Notes: a model not told the origin generated them from the sequence alone. Shown: positions 1 to 10,237, numbered from the stretch's first letter. The stretch: 64,000 nt of DNA from Lithodes maja (GCA_037953745.1 JBAKBP010006552.1:1-64000), one strand, 5' to 3'. Translations and numbers: made by a program.

Positions 1-590
1 CCCCTCGACTCTCTAATATGTCTAGCTATATATATCTCTCAGACATGATCCTGTGACATCCTTCCCCACTAAAATTGATTTTACTCAGTTAAAATCACCT
101 AGCGTCATTCACAGTGTCTTCCATACTGTAGTGTGAGTCTAACAGTCACTGGCACATGCAATGGTCACCCTTGAGTAGAAAAAACCCTCTACATTTACGT
201 TAAAATTACTACTGAAAGGGGAAAACTCATGAGTTCGCATTTTTGGCCAGCGACAAGGTCCTGGTGGCAATGCACCTAGTGAGTTTTAACTCTAGTGGCA
301 AACCCACTCATTTACAATGGCAAACTTAGCTAGCTATTGTTATCTGAAGAGATGTCTGATTACATGGTGTAATTGGGATATTCGTGGGTAAATGGGAATA
401 GTAATGTCTTAGCTGAATACGTTGATTTTCCCAGTTATCCAGGATTTGATGTGGGGATCCTTGGTTGTAGCTGCTTGGTCTGCTTCTTGGTCTGCTCAGT
501 GTCGCATCTCGCCAGCACGCCTTGACAACTCATTCCTGTAATATACGTGGGCGGCAGATCATTGTTTTAAAAAAAATTCCCATCCCTCTC
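1..590. other. No gene recognised
   Basis: I see no convincing coding sequence here. The 3' LTR of the neighbouring minus-strand gypsy element would be expected in this stretch, but I found no match to the LTR at 5490-5856, so the element's 3' end is lost or unrecognisable. Confidence 0.5.
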
Positions 591-599
591 ATATGCACA

Positions 600-676
600 T
601 ACAAGCTACTTACTCCCGATCCTCTACATCATTAGTCAACCGTGACAACTAATCAGCACTGACGTTGTTACTACCC
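600..676 (-). pseudogene. C-terminal end of gypsy RNase H
   Basis: Continuing the RNase H frame past the TTAA MITE at 677-1122 gives the familiar end of the domain (RYI-KGSNNVSAD, stop, LSRLTNDVEDRE). The stop falls where this family normally has Tyr before LSR, so one nonsense change is likely. The reading frame resumes exactly when the MITE and one TTAA are skipped, which confirms the insertion boundaries. Confidence 0.6.
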
Positions 677-1122
677 TTAACCCGTCCAGCCCCAGCGACG
701 CGTCTGGCGCGTCGGCGATGTATGTAACGCACAGCCCCAGCGACGCGTCTGACGAGTCACCCTAATTGCTCCGACCGTAACCTCAGATGTAGCCACTCGA
801 GAGGGCTCAGATTTGTATGGGAACTGTGTACGTATCCCACGCAACCGTGCCGATGGTTGAAAACTCTCAAAGTCCACGTGCGTGCGCGTGAGCGCGCAAT
901 AACCTGTTTTTTGGGGGTAATTGCCTTCAATTTTTTACTCTTGTAAAATACGTTTTCGGGGGCTCTGTAGGACCATTCTTTAAGCTTTTTGAGCGGTTTT
1001 TCGTGGTTTTTCCTTCATTCCTAACCCATTCGCTATTGTTTCTGGAATAAAACCATTTTTTGAAAACCGGCCGGGTTCTGGTGAACAAACAATACAAAAC
1101 TAGCCGGGGCTCCACGGGTTAA
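677..1122. mobile_element. TTAA-flanked MITE (family gamma) in gypsy RNase H
   Basis: Non-coding insertion bounded by TTAA at 677-680 and 1119-1122. Its ends form an imperfect terminal inverted repeat: left CCCGTCCAGCCCCAGCGAC, right end read inward CCCGTGGAGCCCCGGCTAG. TTAA duplication with CCC-starting ends is the hallmark of piggyBac transposition. The RNase H reading frame is restored when it is removed. A GC-rich block about 30 bp long occurs twice near its left end. It has no coding capacity and would need a transposase in trans. Confidence 0.75.
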
Positions 1123-1345
1123 TGTACCTTACAACGAAGCTGAACTGCTGCAGGAAAAGTGTCCACCTCATGAGTCTGGAATTGGCATTCCTTGAGGTCT
1201 TGAGGCTTGTCAGAGGCATATGATCAGTCTCGAGCGTGAACTCCCCTCCGAACAAGTAGAAGTAGTATTTCTTGACCCCTTCGACCACCGCCAACAATTC
1301 CAGCTCCACCGTGCTGTAATTCAGCTCAGCTCCCTTGAGTCACCT
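1120..1345 (-). pseudogene. Gypsy RNase H central segment
   Basis: Minus-strand translation gives ELNYSTVELELLAVVEGVKKY followed by FTLETDHMPLTSL and LMRWTLFLQQFSFVVRY, the characteristic RNase H run of Ty3/gypsy pol (the TDH motif is visible). It continues the segment ending at 2145 and is separated from it by the LINE at 1352-2150. Confidence 0.8.
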
Positions 1346-1349
1346 ACTG

Positions 1350-1393
<44 letters not shown>

Positions 1394-2150
1394 TTTATTC
1401 AGTTAGCAATTTACAGAGTTGGTACCACATAGTTTGTTACAAATATGACATGTACCAGCCTTGCATAATTCCAACTAAGGATAGCCCAATAAGGCCATTA
1501 GGCGTATTTCCATTGGGGTCCTTGTGGGATTAGGTTAGCTGGGGAAAATGGGGAGGATAAAGAAATAGATACTTTAGAGAAAGTATTTCTAGGGGGTTAT
1601 TTTAAGATACCTTACATCCTATAGTAAATATCAGTAATCCGTAATCAGTAATCATTTCAGTTTGGTTTGTCTATCTCTTATGTCGCATTTAGTAGTAGAC
1701 ATAAGCTTGGTGCTCCCTTCTCGCAGCTGTCCGGTTCAGGTGTTCCTTCAGGCTACGTCTGAAGGAATACAGTGTTCTCTTTTCATGGACTAACTGGGGT
1801 AGGTCGTTCCAGTCTTTGATGACGGTGAAGAAGAATGTTTGCTTACCCTGTCCTTGGATTCTCGGGACCTTAAAATTAAACATCCTGTTTCTTGTATTAT
1901 GTCCACTCCTCTCATTTGCTTTAACAAAATCATTCTTTAGATACTCTGGAGCTCTGTCATAGAACATTTTGAAGGCATTAGTGAGCCTGATTTGTTTGGC
2001 CCTGTCAGCGACATTGAGCATACCTAGTGACTGAAGTTGTTCCTGGCCAACATGTGATCTGGGTCCTAGGTTCAGCATGAACCTAACCATTTTATTTTGA
2101 GTGACCTGAAGTTTGTACTGTGCTGATTTAGATGATGCAGAGTACTAGGG
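1350..2150 (-). mobile_element. 5'-truncated LINE with (ATT)n tail, copy 1
   Basis: The 3' part of a non-LTR retrotransposon in sense minus. The reverse transcriptase C-terminal region is encoded at 2090-1689 (MVRFMLNLGPRSHV to AARREHQAYVYY, stop), followed by about 300 bp of 3' untranslated sequence and a trinucleotide tail that reads TAA on the plus strand at about 1352-1392. A close copy lies at 36066-37182. It inserted into gypsy RNase H. The (ATT)n-type tail and C-terminal RT extension are LINE features; I cannot place the clade with confidence. I saw no clear target duplication. Confidence 0.8.
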
Positions 2151-2480
2151 TGACACATGGTATGCAACGGGGAATAACTCTCCATCTTCATCCTGCATCA
2201 GGACAGCCCCCATTGCATCCTGTGAAGCATCAGTCCTTAGAGAGAATGATTTCTTGAAATCTGCCAATCTCAGCATAGGTTCCTTGCAAAGTTGAGTCTT
2301 TAGTGCGTTGAAAGCCTCTTGCTGTTCCGTACCCCACGGAACTCTGTTTGGAGCATGCTTCTTTAGTAAGTCGTACAACGGAGTAGCCAATGCAGCAAAA
2401 TGTGAAATGAACTCCCTGGAGTAGCCGGCAAGTCCCAAGAATGACCGAACCTGCTTCTTTGTAGTGGGCCTAGGAGCATC
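2145..2480 (-). pseudogene. Gypsy RT thumb and RNase H start
   Basis: Minus-strand translation runs IRDAPRPTTKKQVRSFLGLAGYS...PLYDLLKK...WGTEQQEAFNALK...PMLRLADF...LRTDASQDAMGAVLMQ...FPVAYH. This is the connection domain and first catalytic segment (TDAS) of Ty3/gypsy RNase H. In the same open frame it is fused to integrase because the sequence between has been deleted. It ends at the LINE insertion. Confidence 0.85.
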
Positions 2481-2515
2481 GCGAATCTTAGAGATCTTAT
2501 CACCCTGACAACCGC

Positions 2516-2550
2516 ATTGACCATCCCCAATGCGGTTGGGGATGGTCAAT
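2516..2550. repeat. Perfect 15-bp hairpin at the integrase/RNase H deletion junction
   Basis: Arms ATTGACCATCCCCAA and TTGGGGATGGTCAAT are perfect inverted complements around a TGCGG loop. A shorter inverted pair (CCGCATTG / CAATGCGG) overlaps the left half. It sits exactly where the integrase open frame jumps to the RT thumb, so it marks the deletion scar. Confidence 0.85.
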
Positions 2551-3735
2551 CTTAAAGTCATCTTCAGACCCTTCACAGACAGCAACCTGAGTACTTCCTC
2601 CATCATTGCAGAGGTGAACTGCATCCCTCTGTCAGATAGTATTTGCTTGGGGATCCCTACTCGACAAAAGACCTCCAACATTGCCTCGGCAACAGTTGTA
2701 GTCTCGATATTCTTCAGAGCGACCGCCTCTGGCCACCTCGTTCCGAAATCGACTAGCGTGAGAATGAATCGGGACCCATCACTGGCTCTAGGGTGAATTG
2801 GACCCACAATGTCCACCCCTAACTGCTCAAAGGGTGTCGTGATGACAGGCAACGGATTCAAGGGTGCGGGCTTGACTCGACCGCGGTCGCAGGTCTTTTG
2901 GCACACATCACAGGAGCGAATCCATCTGCGGACGTCGCTCGCGATCCCAGGCCAATAAAACTCCGCCTGAACCCTATCCTGCATCTTCTGCCTACCCATG
3001 TGACCACCGAGGCTACCCTCATGGCCTATCCTGAGGATGGCGGTCCTATACTTCAAGGGAACCACAAACTGCCACTGCTCCTCAGAGTGAGGGTACTGCA
3101 CTACACGATAGATCCGACCTCCCTTCTCTGTAATCCACGACTTACGCCCCTTATCACCTTCAACGACGGCCTTACCAAACTTTGCCCTAACACTTGCCAA
3201 GGATGCGTCTTGCTGCTGCTCATGGACAACATCCTGACTCTCCGCGAGCTCTGAGGAAGTCGTGACTGCCAGCGGCTTTGGGTCTTTCCGTGCCTTGGCT
3301 ACACCCCTAGTGACTGCTGCGGCCCCAGTCTGGGTGGCTATCTCGCTCGTGGGGCCGTACTTGGCTCCCCAGACGTTCCCCACTATCAAGTCATAAATTG
3401 GATCATGCATTACGGCTGCTGTGATGCAAACAGAAAGAAACGGGGATTCAATTTCCACCCTCGCCTCGGGAACTGTGGTGGTGGAACTATTGATCATGCG
3501 AACGTTGATTCCTCATCCCGTGAATTGGTGGTGCTGACCAGAGAGTCCCGCACGATACACCCAGACAACCCATTGTCTCTAAGCACTTCTAGAGATACCG
3601 CCCCTACTCTACCTGGCTGCACTAGGAACCCTGTGTTTTGTTTTCCCATCCCAGCACCCCCGGCTACCTGTCACAAGTCGTGGGACGTGCCTTGTGATTT
3701 AGTCGGCGCCCCATTCTTTCTGTCTGCCTGTACAG
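2551..3735 (-). pseudogene. Gypsy protease remnant plus integrase N-terminal and core domains
   Basis: Sense minus. A protease-like stretch (VLRDNGLSGCIVRDSLV) is out of frame with the following part (VEIESPFLSVCITAAVMHDPIYDLIVGNVWG); the usual DTG triad reads DNG. Integrase follows: zinc-binding HHCC region (GHEGSLGGHMG...WIRSCDVCQKTC), then the catalytic core with the first Asp in LGVDIVGPI and the second in ILSDRGMQFTS. The third acidic residue and C-terminus are missing because the core is cut after GLKMTL. The frame is open from 3497 to 2145 only because the deletion fused it to RNase H. Confidence 0.85.
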
Positions 3736-3736
3736 T

Positions 3737-4576
3737 CTAAGAAACAGCGGCCGAACTTTGTTGACGGTTATCTCCAGACCACCGTTGACCTTGTTGACCC
3801 TTTGAGTTCGGGTGATAGTGCGGCTTCTGAGGTCCCTGACCCTTCCATTTCCCGTGTGCCCCTGCTTGGGCCTGTTTGGGGCCTGGGTCAGGGTTGCCTT
3901 TGCCTTTGTTACCGCCCTCGTGCAACGTTCTCCGCCGCTGGTACCCGTGGGCCTCAAAATATGCGTTTGCCTCATCCGCCATACCCTTTGCCGAGGTAAC
4001 CTTGCTCAGTTTGAACTGGGCCACGAGGTCATTCGGAGCCGACAGCTCAAACTGCGTTCGCAGGAAGAGCTCACGTAACCCATCCCTAGTGTCGGGAGTC
4101 TTATCCTTATTTACCCAGACATCCAGATAACCCTCAATCCTAGCTAGGAACTGGGTAGCGGTTTCCTTTTCAGCTAACCTAGCAGATACGAATTGCCGCC
4201 GGGCAGCCTGTGCCGTGAGCCCGTATGCCTCGACCAACGTAACCTTCATATCGCCATAGCTGGACTTCTCGGACCCTAAGCGATTCAACAGTGTGAGCAC
4301 CGTGCCCTCAAAGAGTGAAACGAATTGTATTTCCTTGGCTGTCGCGTCAAGAGCATATGCTGTTGCGGTTCTTTCGAACCTCATTATGAAAGGTTCTATA
4401 TCATCGCCCACCTTATACATGGGCTGCTTGATGCGTGGCAACCCCATATGAGCATCCCCATGACCGTTGCCACCCCGATCCCCTGGTTTAGGTTTAGCGA
4501 GATCGAGCTTCCTTTGATGCTCTCTCTCTGCCTCAGCTGCCTTCTCCCTTTGAGCCTCCCTAGCCTTCTCAGCCAT
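3737..4576 (-). CDS. Gypsy gag (capsid-like) open reading frame, 279 aa
   Basis: Sense-minus frame starting with a Lys/Glu/Arg-rich alpha-helical N-terminus (MAEKAREAQREKAAEAERE), then a capsid-like region (DIEPFIMRFERTATAYAL...WVNKDKTPDTRDGLRELFLRTQFELSAPND). That layout matches arthropod gypsy gag capsids: a FERTA-type motif, then a long helix with LFLRTQF. The C-terminus is Gly/Gln/Lys-rich (HEGGNKGKGNPDPGPKQAQ) and shows no CCHC zinc knuckle. It lies between the primer-binding site and the protease remnant. Intact as a frame, but in a dead element. Confidence 0.75.
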   Translation of the reverse strand: MAEKAREAQREKAAEAEREHQRKLDLAKPKPGDRGGNGHGDAHMGLPRIKQPMYKVGDDIEPFIMRFERTATAYALDATAKEIQFVSLFEGTVLTLLNRLGSEKSSYGDMKVTLVEAYGLTAQAARRQFVSARLAEKETATQFLARIEGYLDVWVNKDKTPDTRDGLRELFLRTQFELSAPNDLVAQFKLSKVTSAKGMADEANAYFEAHGYQRRRTLHEGGNKGKGNPDPGPKQAQAGAHGKWKGQGPQKPHYHPNSKGQQGQRWSGDNRQQSSAAVS

Positions 4577-5487
4577 AGCTACCTCGTGTTCCCTCTCGCT
4601 GCCTTAGTCTCCTCCCTATCCTGTGCTCGTTTCTCCATCTCCCTCTTTTCTTCCTCCTCTTCCTTTCTACTATTTATGTAGCTCTCTCATCTCTCCTCAG
4701 TGAGGCCTAGCTCGGCAGCTTCCTCGTATATTGTTTTTATTGACGCCACTGTACCCTCAAAGAGTAAAAGGAACCAGGAAAAGCAAGTCCTATCCTATCT
4801 GCCTAATCAAATAGCACCGAAAGGAACAAAAAACGCCAGCCCTATCCTATCAGCCTAATCTGGGATGAACAGCGAACAACAAAGGAAAGTTAAAATAGCA
4901 CGGTTCCGTTACCTCTGGAACGAGTTATGTGAGGGAGGAATAAAGGAAGGAATTGATAGAGGAACAACCGATATAACGCAAGGAAGAAAAAAATGTTTAC
5001 GCCCTACAAAAAATGACCCCTGCGCAAGAATTTCAAACCAAAAAAAAAACTATGAAAACAGACAACAGTTAGATTACAATCCCCTTCCCTCCATTTAATC
5101 GGACGATCGCAGCACTTGCGTACAACGCACGAATGGCAAAAGAAAAAAATAATCACACAGACGAAATTCTTAATGACAAAAAAAAAACATGCAGAGATCA
5201 ATTATAATACAAGTGCAACAAAATTGATGGAACACAATTACTTCTCAATAGCCGAAATTGTATAATCTATATATATTATTATCATACACAAACGATTAGA
5301 AAAGGTGTGTATACTATTTACCCAAGCGCACGGTCAAAAGTGACCACGAGGGTGGGAGAAGAAGGAGGGAGGGAAAAATTCCCCCACGGCTCACCTTCTT
5401 TCTAACACAACGTCAGTTTTGTTATAGCCTATAATCTAGTTTAATCTAACACATCCGCATCGGAAACTGATCCTGTCACGGTCGCCA
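4577..5487 (-). promoter_or_regulatory. Gypsy leader with primer-binding site
   Basis: AT-rich leader between LTR and gag with no convincing ORF. On the minus strand, two bases inside the LTR end, it begins with TGGCGACCGTGACAGG (about 5472-5487). This is a plausible tRNA primer-binding site because it starts with TGG, complementary to the tRNA CCA end. Confidence 0.6.
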
Positions 5488-5489
5488 GT

Positions 5490-5856
5490 TGTAATAGGTC
5501 GCCTCCCTGATTTTATATAAATTGGGTTACTTAGATATAGGATGACTGAAGGAAAATATTCCTTAATTAATTACCCGGGCTACAATCAAAGACACGCCTA
5601 TCCAATATATTTTTACCGATCGATACAGTATATTTTGTTGTTCGGCCAGCTTACAGGATTAACGGTGTGTATGTATATAGATTTATATAGATATATATAT
5701 ATAGACTTTTATTGATTAGGAAGAATACAAGTTCATAAAGAAAATTACAAGTAAAACTGAATAATGCCAGCATCACACGATCACTTTAGCGACAGATATA
5801 TAGGAGTCGGAGTATCCCAGTCAAAACGTATCCAAAATCGAATTTAGTATCTGACA
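5490..5856 (-). repeat. 5' LTR of the minus-strand gypsy element
   Basis: About 367 bp. On the minus strand it starts TGTCAGATAC and ends CCTATTACA (TG...CA), directly followed by the primer-binding site. The part from 5490 to about 5700 is repeated at 8219-8428 with few differences, supporting LTR identity. The outer boundary (5856) is inferred from the TG dinucleotide and the change to tRNA-like sequence. Confidence 0.6.
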
Positions 5857-5857
5857 A

Positions 5858-6345
5858 TGATGGTGTAATGGTTAGAGTGCTTAACCCTTAAAGAGCGGCA
5901 CGCAACATAAGTCGAGTTAAAAAAACTGGCAAAAAACGGTTGAAAAAAGGGTGGAAATCGAGTGAAAATGGGTGGGATAGTAATGATCCATACGTCCGAC
6001 ATCTGTGGCCTCCCGGCCCACACTAACTCCAGTTCCCCCACCGCGCGGGAGGATGACAGTGTAACCAATAGTTCGCTAAAAGTGAGCATTGTAGCAAAAT
6101 CAGCTAAACTTCCATCTTCGAGGTAACACTGTCAGTGCTCCACGAGTGCTACGTAGCTGTATCTGGCGTCATTGTGTAGCGATTTCCACCTAGTTTTCGG
6201 CGCAATACAGTTCCTTTCATACTGATGGTTGATATAGCAGTCAGAATGGCCTGAAAAGGCCCAAAACGGCCACAGAGGACCCGCTAGACAAGGGTTAAGA
6301 TATTTACGTGGAACCCAGTTTCCAATCCCGGTTGGATCACCTGCT
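5858..6345 (+). pseudogene. tRNA-like / SINE head split by a TTAA MITE
   Basis: The left half (5858-5884) resembles a tRNA A box (TGGTGTAATGGTTAGAGTG). The right half (6295-6345) resembles a B box region (GTTTCCAATCCCGG). Removing the MITE at 5885-6298 joins them into one tRNA-sized unit. The acceptor stems do not pair well, so I call it a tRNA pseudogene or SINE head. Confidence 0.45.
5881..6298. mobile_element. TTAA-flanked MITE (family beta), copy 1
   Basis: Bounded by TTAA at 5881-5884 and 6295-6298. Left end CCCTTAAAGAGCGGC; right end read inward CCCTTGTCTAGCGGG, giving a short imperfect inverted repeat starting CCCTT. Interior blocks (an ACCTAGTTTTC segment, a block of GGCC-rich text before the right end) recur in the copy at 33375-33804. 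Non-coding, piggyBac-type target. Confidence 0.7.
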
Positions 6346-6349
6346 TTCA

Positions 6350-7090
6350 TTAATTTTATTGGGAGGTGTTTGGTGTTGAAAGTGAAATAAATATATTAGA
6401 TTTATAAGACTATAATTTGTTAACTTAGAGTTCCTAATCGTGTGCAGTCAAATAAATATATGAATAAAACAGAAATATCAATTAATTAAAATAAGATGAT
6501 AACTCTTAGCGAATTCAATGTTCCGATACAAGTAACCGATATAATTGCTAGGGTGACGCCGGCTGAAATGAAGATGATAATAATTATTATTCTACTTCAT
6601 GACTTTAGCCAGCCGATTTTATATATTTACCTAGCCTAGCCTTACTTGGCATAACCTATTTAAATGTTGGATGAAAAAAGATACTCCAAGAATGTTGAGA
6701 GAAGATGAAAGGTTGATTTGTGTATTATTGAAGAGTAATTGATAGTCTTGTGGAGGATTGCGACAGGTAGATAGACGGATAAGTTGAGTCTTGGAGGCAT
6801 TGAAAGTAACAACATTTTCTCTGCCCCAATCATTCCTGGAAAATCAAAGAAGTACTTCTGTACAGTGGCATGAAATGAGGCAAAGATGCTTGTTAAGCTA
6901 ATTCAAATGTTTACCTTAGTTGAACAATGCATTTTAGGATCAGTGGGTAGACACATAAGCAGCTTTATTTGCCATTGTTTGGCCCTGGTAAGATTTTTGG
7001 ATTGAGTGTAAAGGCCTATACCTCGACATTAATGAAACTAATCAAACAGATTATATTTATATATATATATATATATGTGTGTTTCTAATC
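6350..7090. other. AT-rich stretch without recognised feature
   Basis: No coding sequence seen. Contains a short TA microsatellite near 7053-7076. Nothing else recognised. Confidence 0.5.
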
Positions 7091-7094
7091 TCTC

Positions 7095-7163
7095 AGTGGG
7101 GTTCGAACCGCCGACCGTCAGGACGATAGCCGACGCTTTAATCAACTACACCACGGCAGAAAC
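7095..7163 (-). pseudogene. tRNA-like / SINE head
   Basis: On the minus strand an A box-like TGGTGTAGTTGATTA is followed at tRNA spacing by a perfect-looking B box GGTTCGAACCC. The length between boxes fits a tRNA body. TA repeats lie on both sides (7053-7076 and 7188-7223). Could be a tRNA pseudogene or the head of a tRNA-derived SINE. Confidence 0.55.
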
Positions 7164-7185
7164 ATTTAGTGGCTCACGTGTATTT

Positions 7186-7187
<2 letters not shown>

Positions 7188-7223
<36 letters not shown>
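7188..7223. repeat. (TA)n microsatellite
   Basis: About 18 TA units, next to the tRNA-like unit. Confidence 0.9.
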
Positions 7224-7230
<7 letters not shown>

Positions 7231-7695
7231 ATGTGCTACACGTTATATTTAAGGATTTGTATCATACAAATTTTAATACTACCCTAATATACTGTAGGTT
7301 TAGGTAATATTTTGTGGTGGAAGTAATAATTTCACATTTAATTTAGTAAGTAACTGTGAATCCCTCTTAGTTCAGCGATCATTTATGGTCAAGACTGGTT
7401 TTCATAATCCCTGAACAATATCCTGTGTTGAATCTATCACACCACGATTCATGTTGGGTGGAAAATTCCCTCCCAGAGAGAAGTAGTTTTATCTGGTTAC
7501 AGAACCATGAGGTTTGGGGTGGAGGGAGGATAACCGAAACATTTGAGCTCCAGTTATCAAGCTGCCAAGACGGTCAGATAAGAGTTCTATTGTTCCTACC
7601 AAACATATGTAGAGATAGACTAAAAAAAAATAAATAAAAAAAAAAAAATAAAAAAAAATATATATATACCGGTATATATACATCTATCTATCTAT

Positions 7696-8136
7696 CTATT
7701 GCCTGACGCCTTGATCCCCAAAGGAGTGGCCCCCTGCACCTTTGTCCCCAGTGAGTCGACGCCCCTCCTCCCAACCAGTACCGCCTTCATCCATATACTT
7801 CCTCATTCCATCCTTCCACCTCTCCTTCGGTTTACCTCTCCCTCTCTGTCCTTCCACCTCGCTCTCGTACACCTTCTTAGTCATTCTCTCGCATTCCATA
7901 CGTTCCATATGGCCAAACCATCTCAAGGTGTTCCTTTCCACACTTTCCAGCACATCTACCTCCACACCACACCTCCTTCTTACTTCCTCATTCGTCTGTC
8001 TATCCCTCCATGTAACTCTGCACGCACTTCTCAAGTAACTAACTTTCACCCCTCTCACTCTTGGTCTGAGTCTCTTCTCAAACGTCCATGCTTCGCTTTC
8101 ATAAGTCAGTGTCGGGATTACCACACTGTCATGCAA
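7696..8136 (-). pseudogene. LINE reverse transcriptase C-terminal fragment
   Basis: Minus-strand open frame of 146 aa: MHDSVVIPTLTYESEAWTF...RNTLRWFGHMERMECERMTKKVYES...GKPKERW. The Y-x-SEAW and RWFGHMERM blocks are typical of the C-terminal end of non-LTR retrotransposon polymerases. Only the end is present, so it is a 5'-truncated copy. A-rich and TATA-rich sequence at 7618-7690 lies just past its 3' end and may be the tail. Confidence 0.75.
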
Positions 8137-8218
8137 GGACTTCTATACTGACCACCCTATTTCTTGTTACTGCTTTCAGAGTTCCTACAACCCTCTTCCC
8201 CTGTTGCACCCTCTCCCG

Positions 8219-8428
8219 CTATAATAGGTCGCCTCCCTGATTGTATATAAATTGGGTTACTTAGATATAGGATGACTGTAGGAAAATATTCCTTAATTAA
8301 TTACCCGGGCTACAATCAAAGACACGCCTATCCAATATATTTATACCGATCGATACAGTATATTTTGTTGTTCGGCCAGCTTACAGGATTAACGGTGTGT
8401 ATGTATATAGATTTATATAGATATATAT
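8219..8428 (-). repeat. Truncated gypsy LTR (same family as 5490-5856)
   Basis: Nearly identical to 5490-5700 and in the same orientation. It stops at 8428 where the LTR of the next element begins. The missing half is not found on the other side of that element. Confidence 0.8.
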
Positions 8429-10237
8429 TGTGACGCACCCAGTGCTTTGCAACGCAACCTGATTGTACTCCTTGGTACTCGACTGTACCGCCCGTGATCT
8501 GGCTACCGTCAGCCGCAATGTATATTGAGTGTGACAACTTATAACTATGTTCTTTGTATCTCTGCAAAGGTCTCGTCATGTGCTAACCAGTGGTGGGTTT
8601 TGTTTTAAGCCATGTTGAGACCTTCCATTTAATATGTAGTATCAATAGAGAAGTTGATAGATAAGACAATGGGAGTTCAGAGAGAGAGAGTGAGTTAGGC
8701 TTCAGAGCAAGAGGGTAGCAACGCGCCACGCTGCCGGCCGGGTGGGTTGCCAGACGTATGGACTGGTTGGCAGCCTTGCGCTTATAGCTAGGCGCGACAG
8801 GGTTGGTAGTCCATTGTTGCCTGCCTATGCTGCTTGGGCTGGGCCCATGTTGTCGTACAGCACATTGCCTGGAGGCTGGCTGCGTGTTCCATGACCAGGT
8901 TGCCTAGAACCTTTGAGATTCTAACATCCCTTGCCCTCTCTCCCAACTTCTCACGGTTGCACTCTTTCTCTCTGACGACATTACTCTCATTTCATTCTTC
9001 TCTCTATTTAAATGCATAACCTTCCCTTGAGGTCCTAAAGGAGTTTCAGCACTCACCTCTCGTATTACTCTTAGGACAAGCATATATTTACATGTATTAG
9101 ATTTAAGGGGTTAATGTGAACAGCGATCTTCTTGATGAGGATAGTTGGTGAACGTTCTACATGTTCACGAGTTATATGCCCCGCTCATCATCCCATTTGT
9201 GACTAGACTGGTGCCATGTGTAAGAGTCCGACCATGCCCAGGAGTTGTCTGTAGAGGGACGAGGACTTAGCCTTGATTTGCATACCGAGCCAGGAGCGAG
9301 TGTAGCACCCGAGACTACAGCTCGCTCGTAGTGCCGGTATAGTAGAGTAACGTAATTTATCTGTCCTTGTGTTCTCTACAGTCTTCTCCTGGGTTCTCGC
9401 TTTCGGTGCTGGGACTCGTTGTTCCTGTGACTTGGCCTGCTAGCTAGAACACATGGGGATGATGAGTGGGATATATCTTTATTTTACTATGCATTGCAGC
9501 TCTCTTTAAGTATATGTCTATAACCCTTTACAATACACATTACTCACACACAAGACAACACTACTAATACTTTCATGTATCAATTAACTGCACTGTCGTT
9601 TTGCTGCTGTGTCCGGAGTTCTGTTGCGTAGGGCGCATACGGACTCGGAGGGGAGACAGAGTGAGAGAAGCGAAGTAGCCTATGCGGTAGTAGGCTACCG
9701 GCGCAGTACTGTTGCCTGCAACCTTTTAGTTATTCCAAGTATAGATTCATTATTATAATAAGTGACTACTATTTTTGTTCCTCCCATGTGTATTATTAGG
9801 TATCTACTGGATCATGAACATCTTGTATGCTACATGCTAGTGCATGTTAGTAGGGGACAGTTATTGTAGTGCACGCGCTTTCAAGTAGGCGTGTACATTT
9901 GTCATTTAGCATTTCACTGTCATACCTTTAGCCTGCTTCTATTCTACATTATTAGAGGCTTAATATTAACGTAGTTTCTTGAGTATTGCATTTCTTTAGT
10001 AATAACGTAACCTATAAATGTCTGAGGGAGTTTAGCCTCATAGCCTACCCCTGTTGTACACTTTCGCCGAGTTAAGGTACCTCGTTACCGTAGACGATAA
10101 CTCTGTAGGGCGTTGGTGCTTTTGTTGTCTGGAGCATATAGTATTTGGGACTGGAATCGAGCGTGTCGTTGTCACTTAAGCCATTTCTGTCCTACGATCA
10201 AGAATCCCGAATATGTATTGCCGATCCAGCCGTAACA
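8429..10237 (+). repeat. 5' LTR (about 1.81 kb)
   Basis: Starts TGTGACGCACCC and ends GATCCAGCCGTAACA (TG...CA). Matches 17444-19874 almost throughout, apart from the MITE in the latter and small indels (for example near 8826). Short ORFs inside are not coding. The sequence following the end differs between the two copies, which fixes the boundary. Confidence 0.9.

Larger units (their letters stand above)
591..5856 (-). mobile_element. Degraded Ty3/gypsy element with integrase upstream of RNase H
   Basis: Minus-strand LTR retrotransposon remnant. In sense order: LTR (5856-5490), primer-binding site, gag (4576-3737), broken protease and integrase (3735-2551), then the RT thumb/RNase H region (2480-2145, continuing at 1345-1120 and 676-600). 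Conventional Ty3/gypsy elements place integrase after RNase H; here it precedes it, the order described for Gmr1-like elements. Most of RT and the integrase C-terminus are deleted at about 2551. A LINE and a TTAA MITE interrupt RNase H. The element is certainly inactive. Domain order is seen directly; membership of the Gmr1-like group is inferred from order alone. Confidence 0.75.

Noticed and set aside
7095..7163. Functional tRNA gene
   Set aside because: A and B boxes are present but I could not build convincing acceptor stems, and the setting is repeat DNA; called tRNA-like only.
7699..8151. 150-aa plus-strand ORF rich in Leu/Pro/Ser
   Set aside because: It is the antisense of the LINE C-terminal fragment, which has recognisable motifs on the minus strand.
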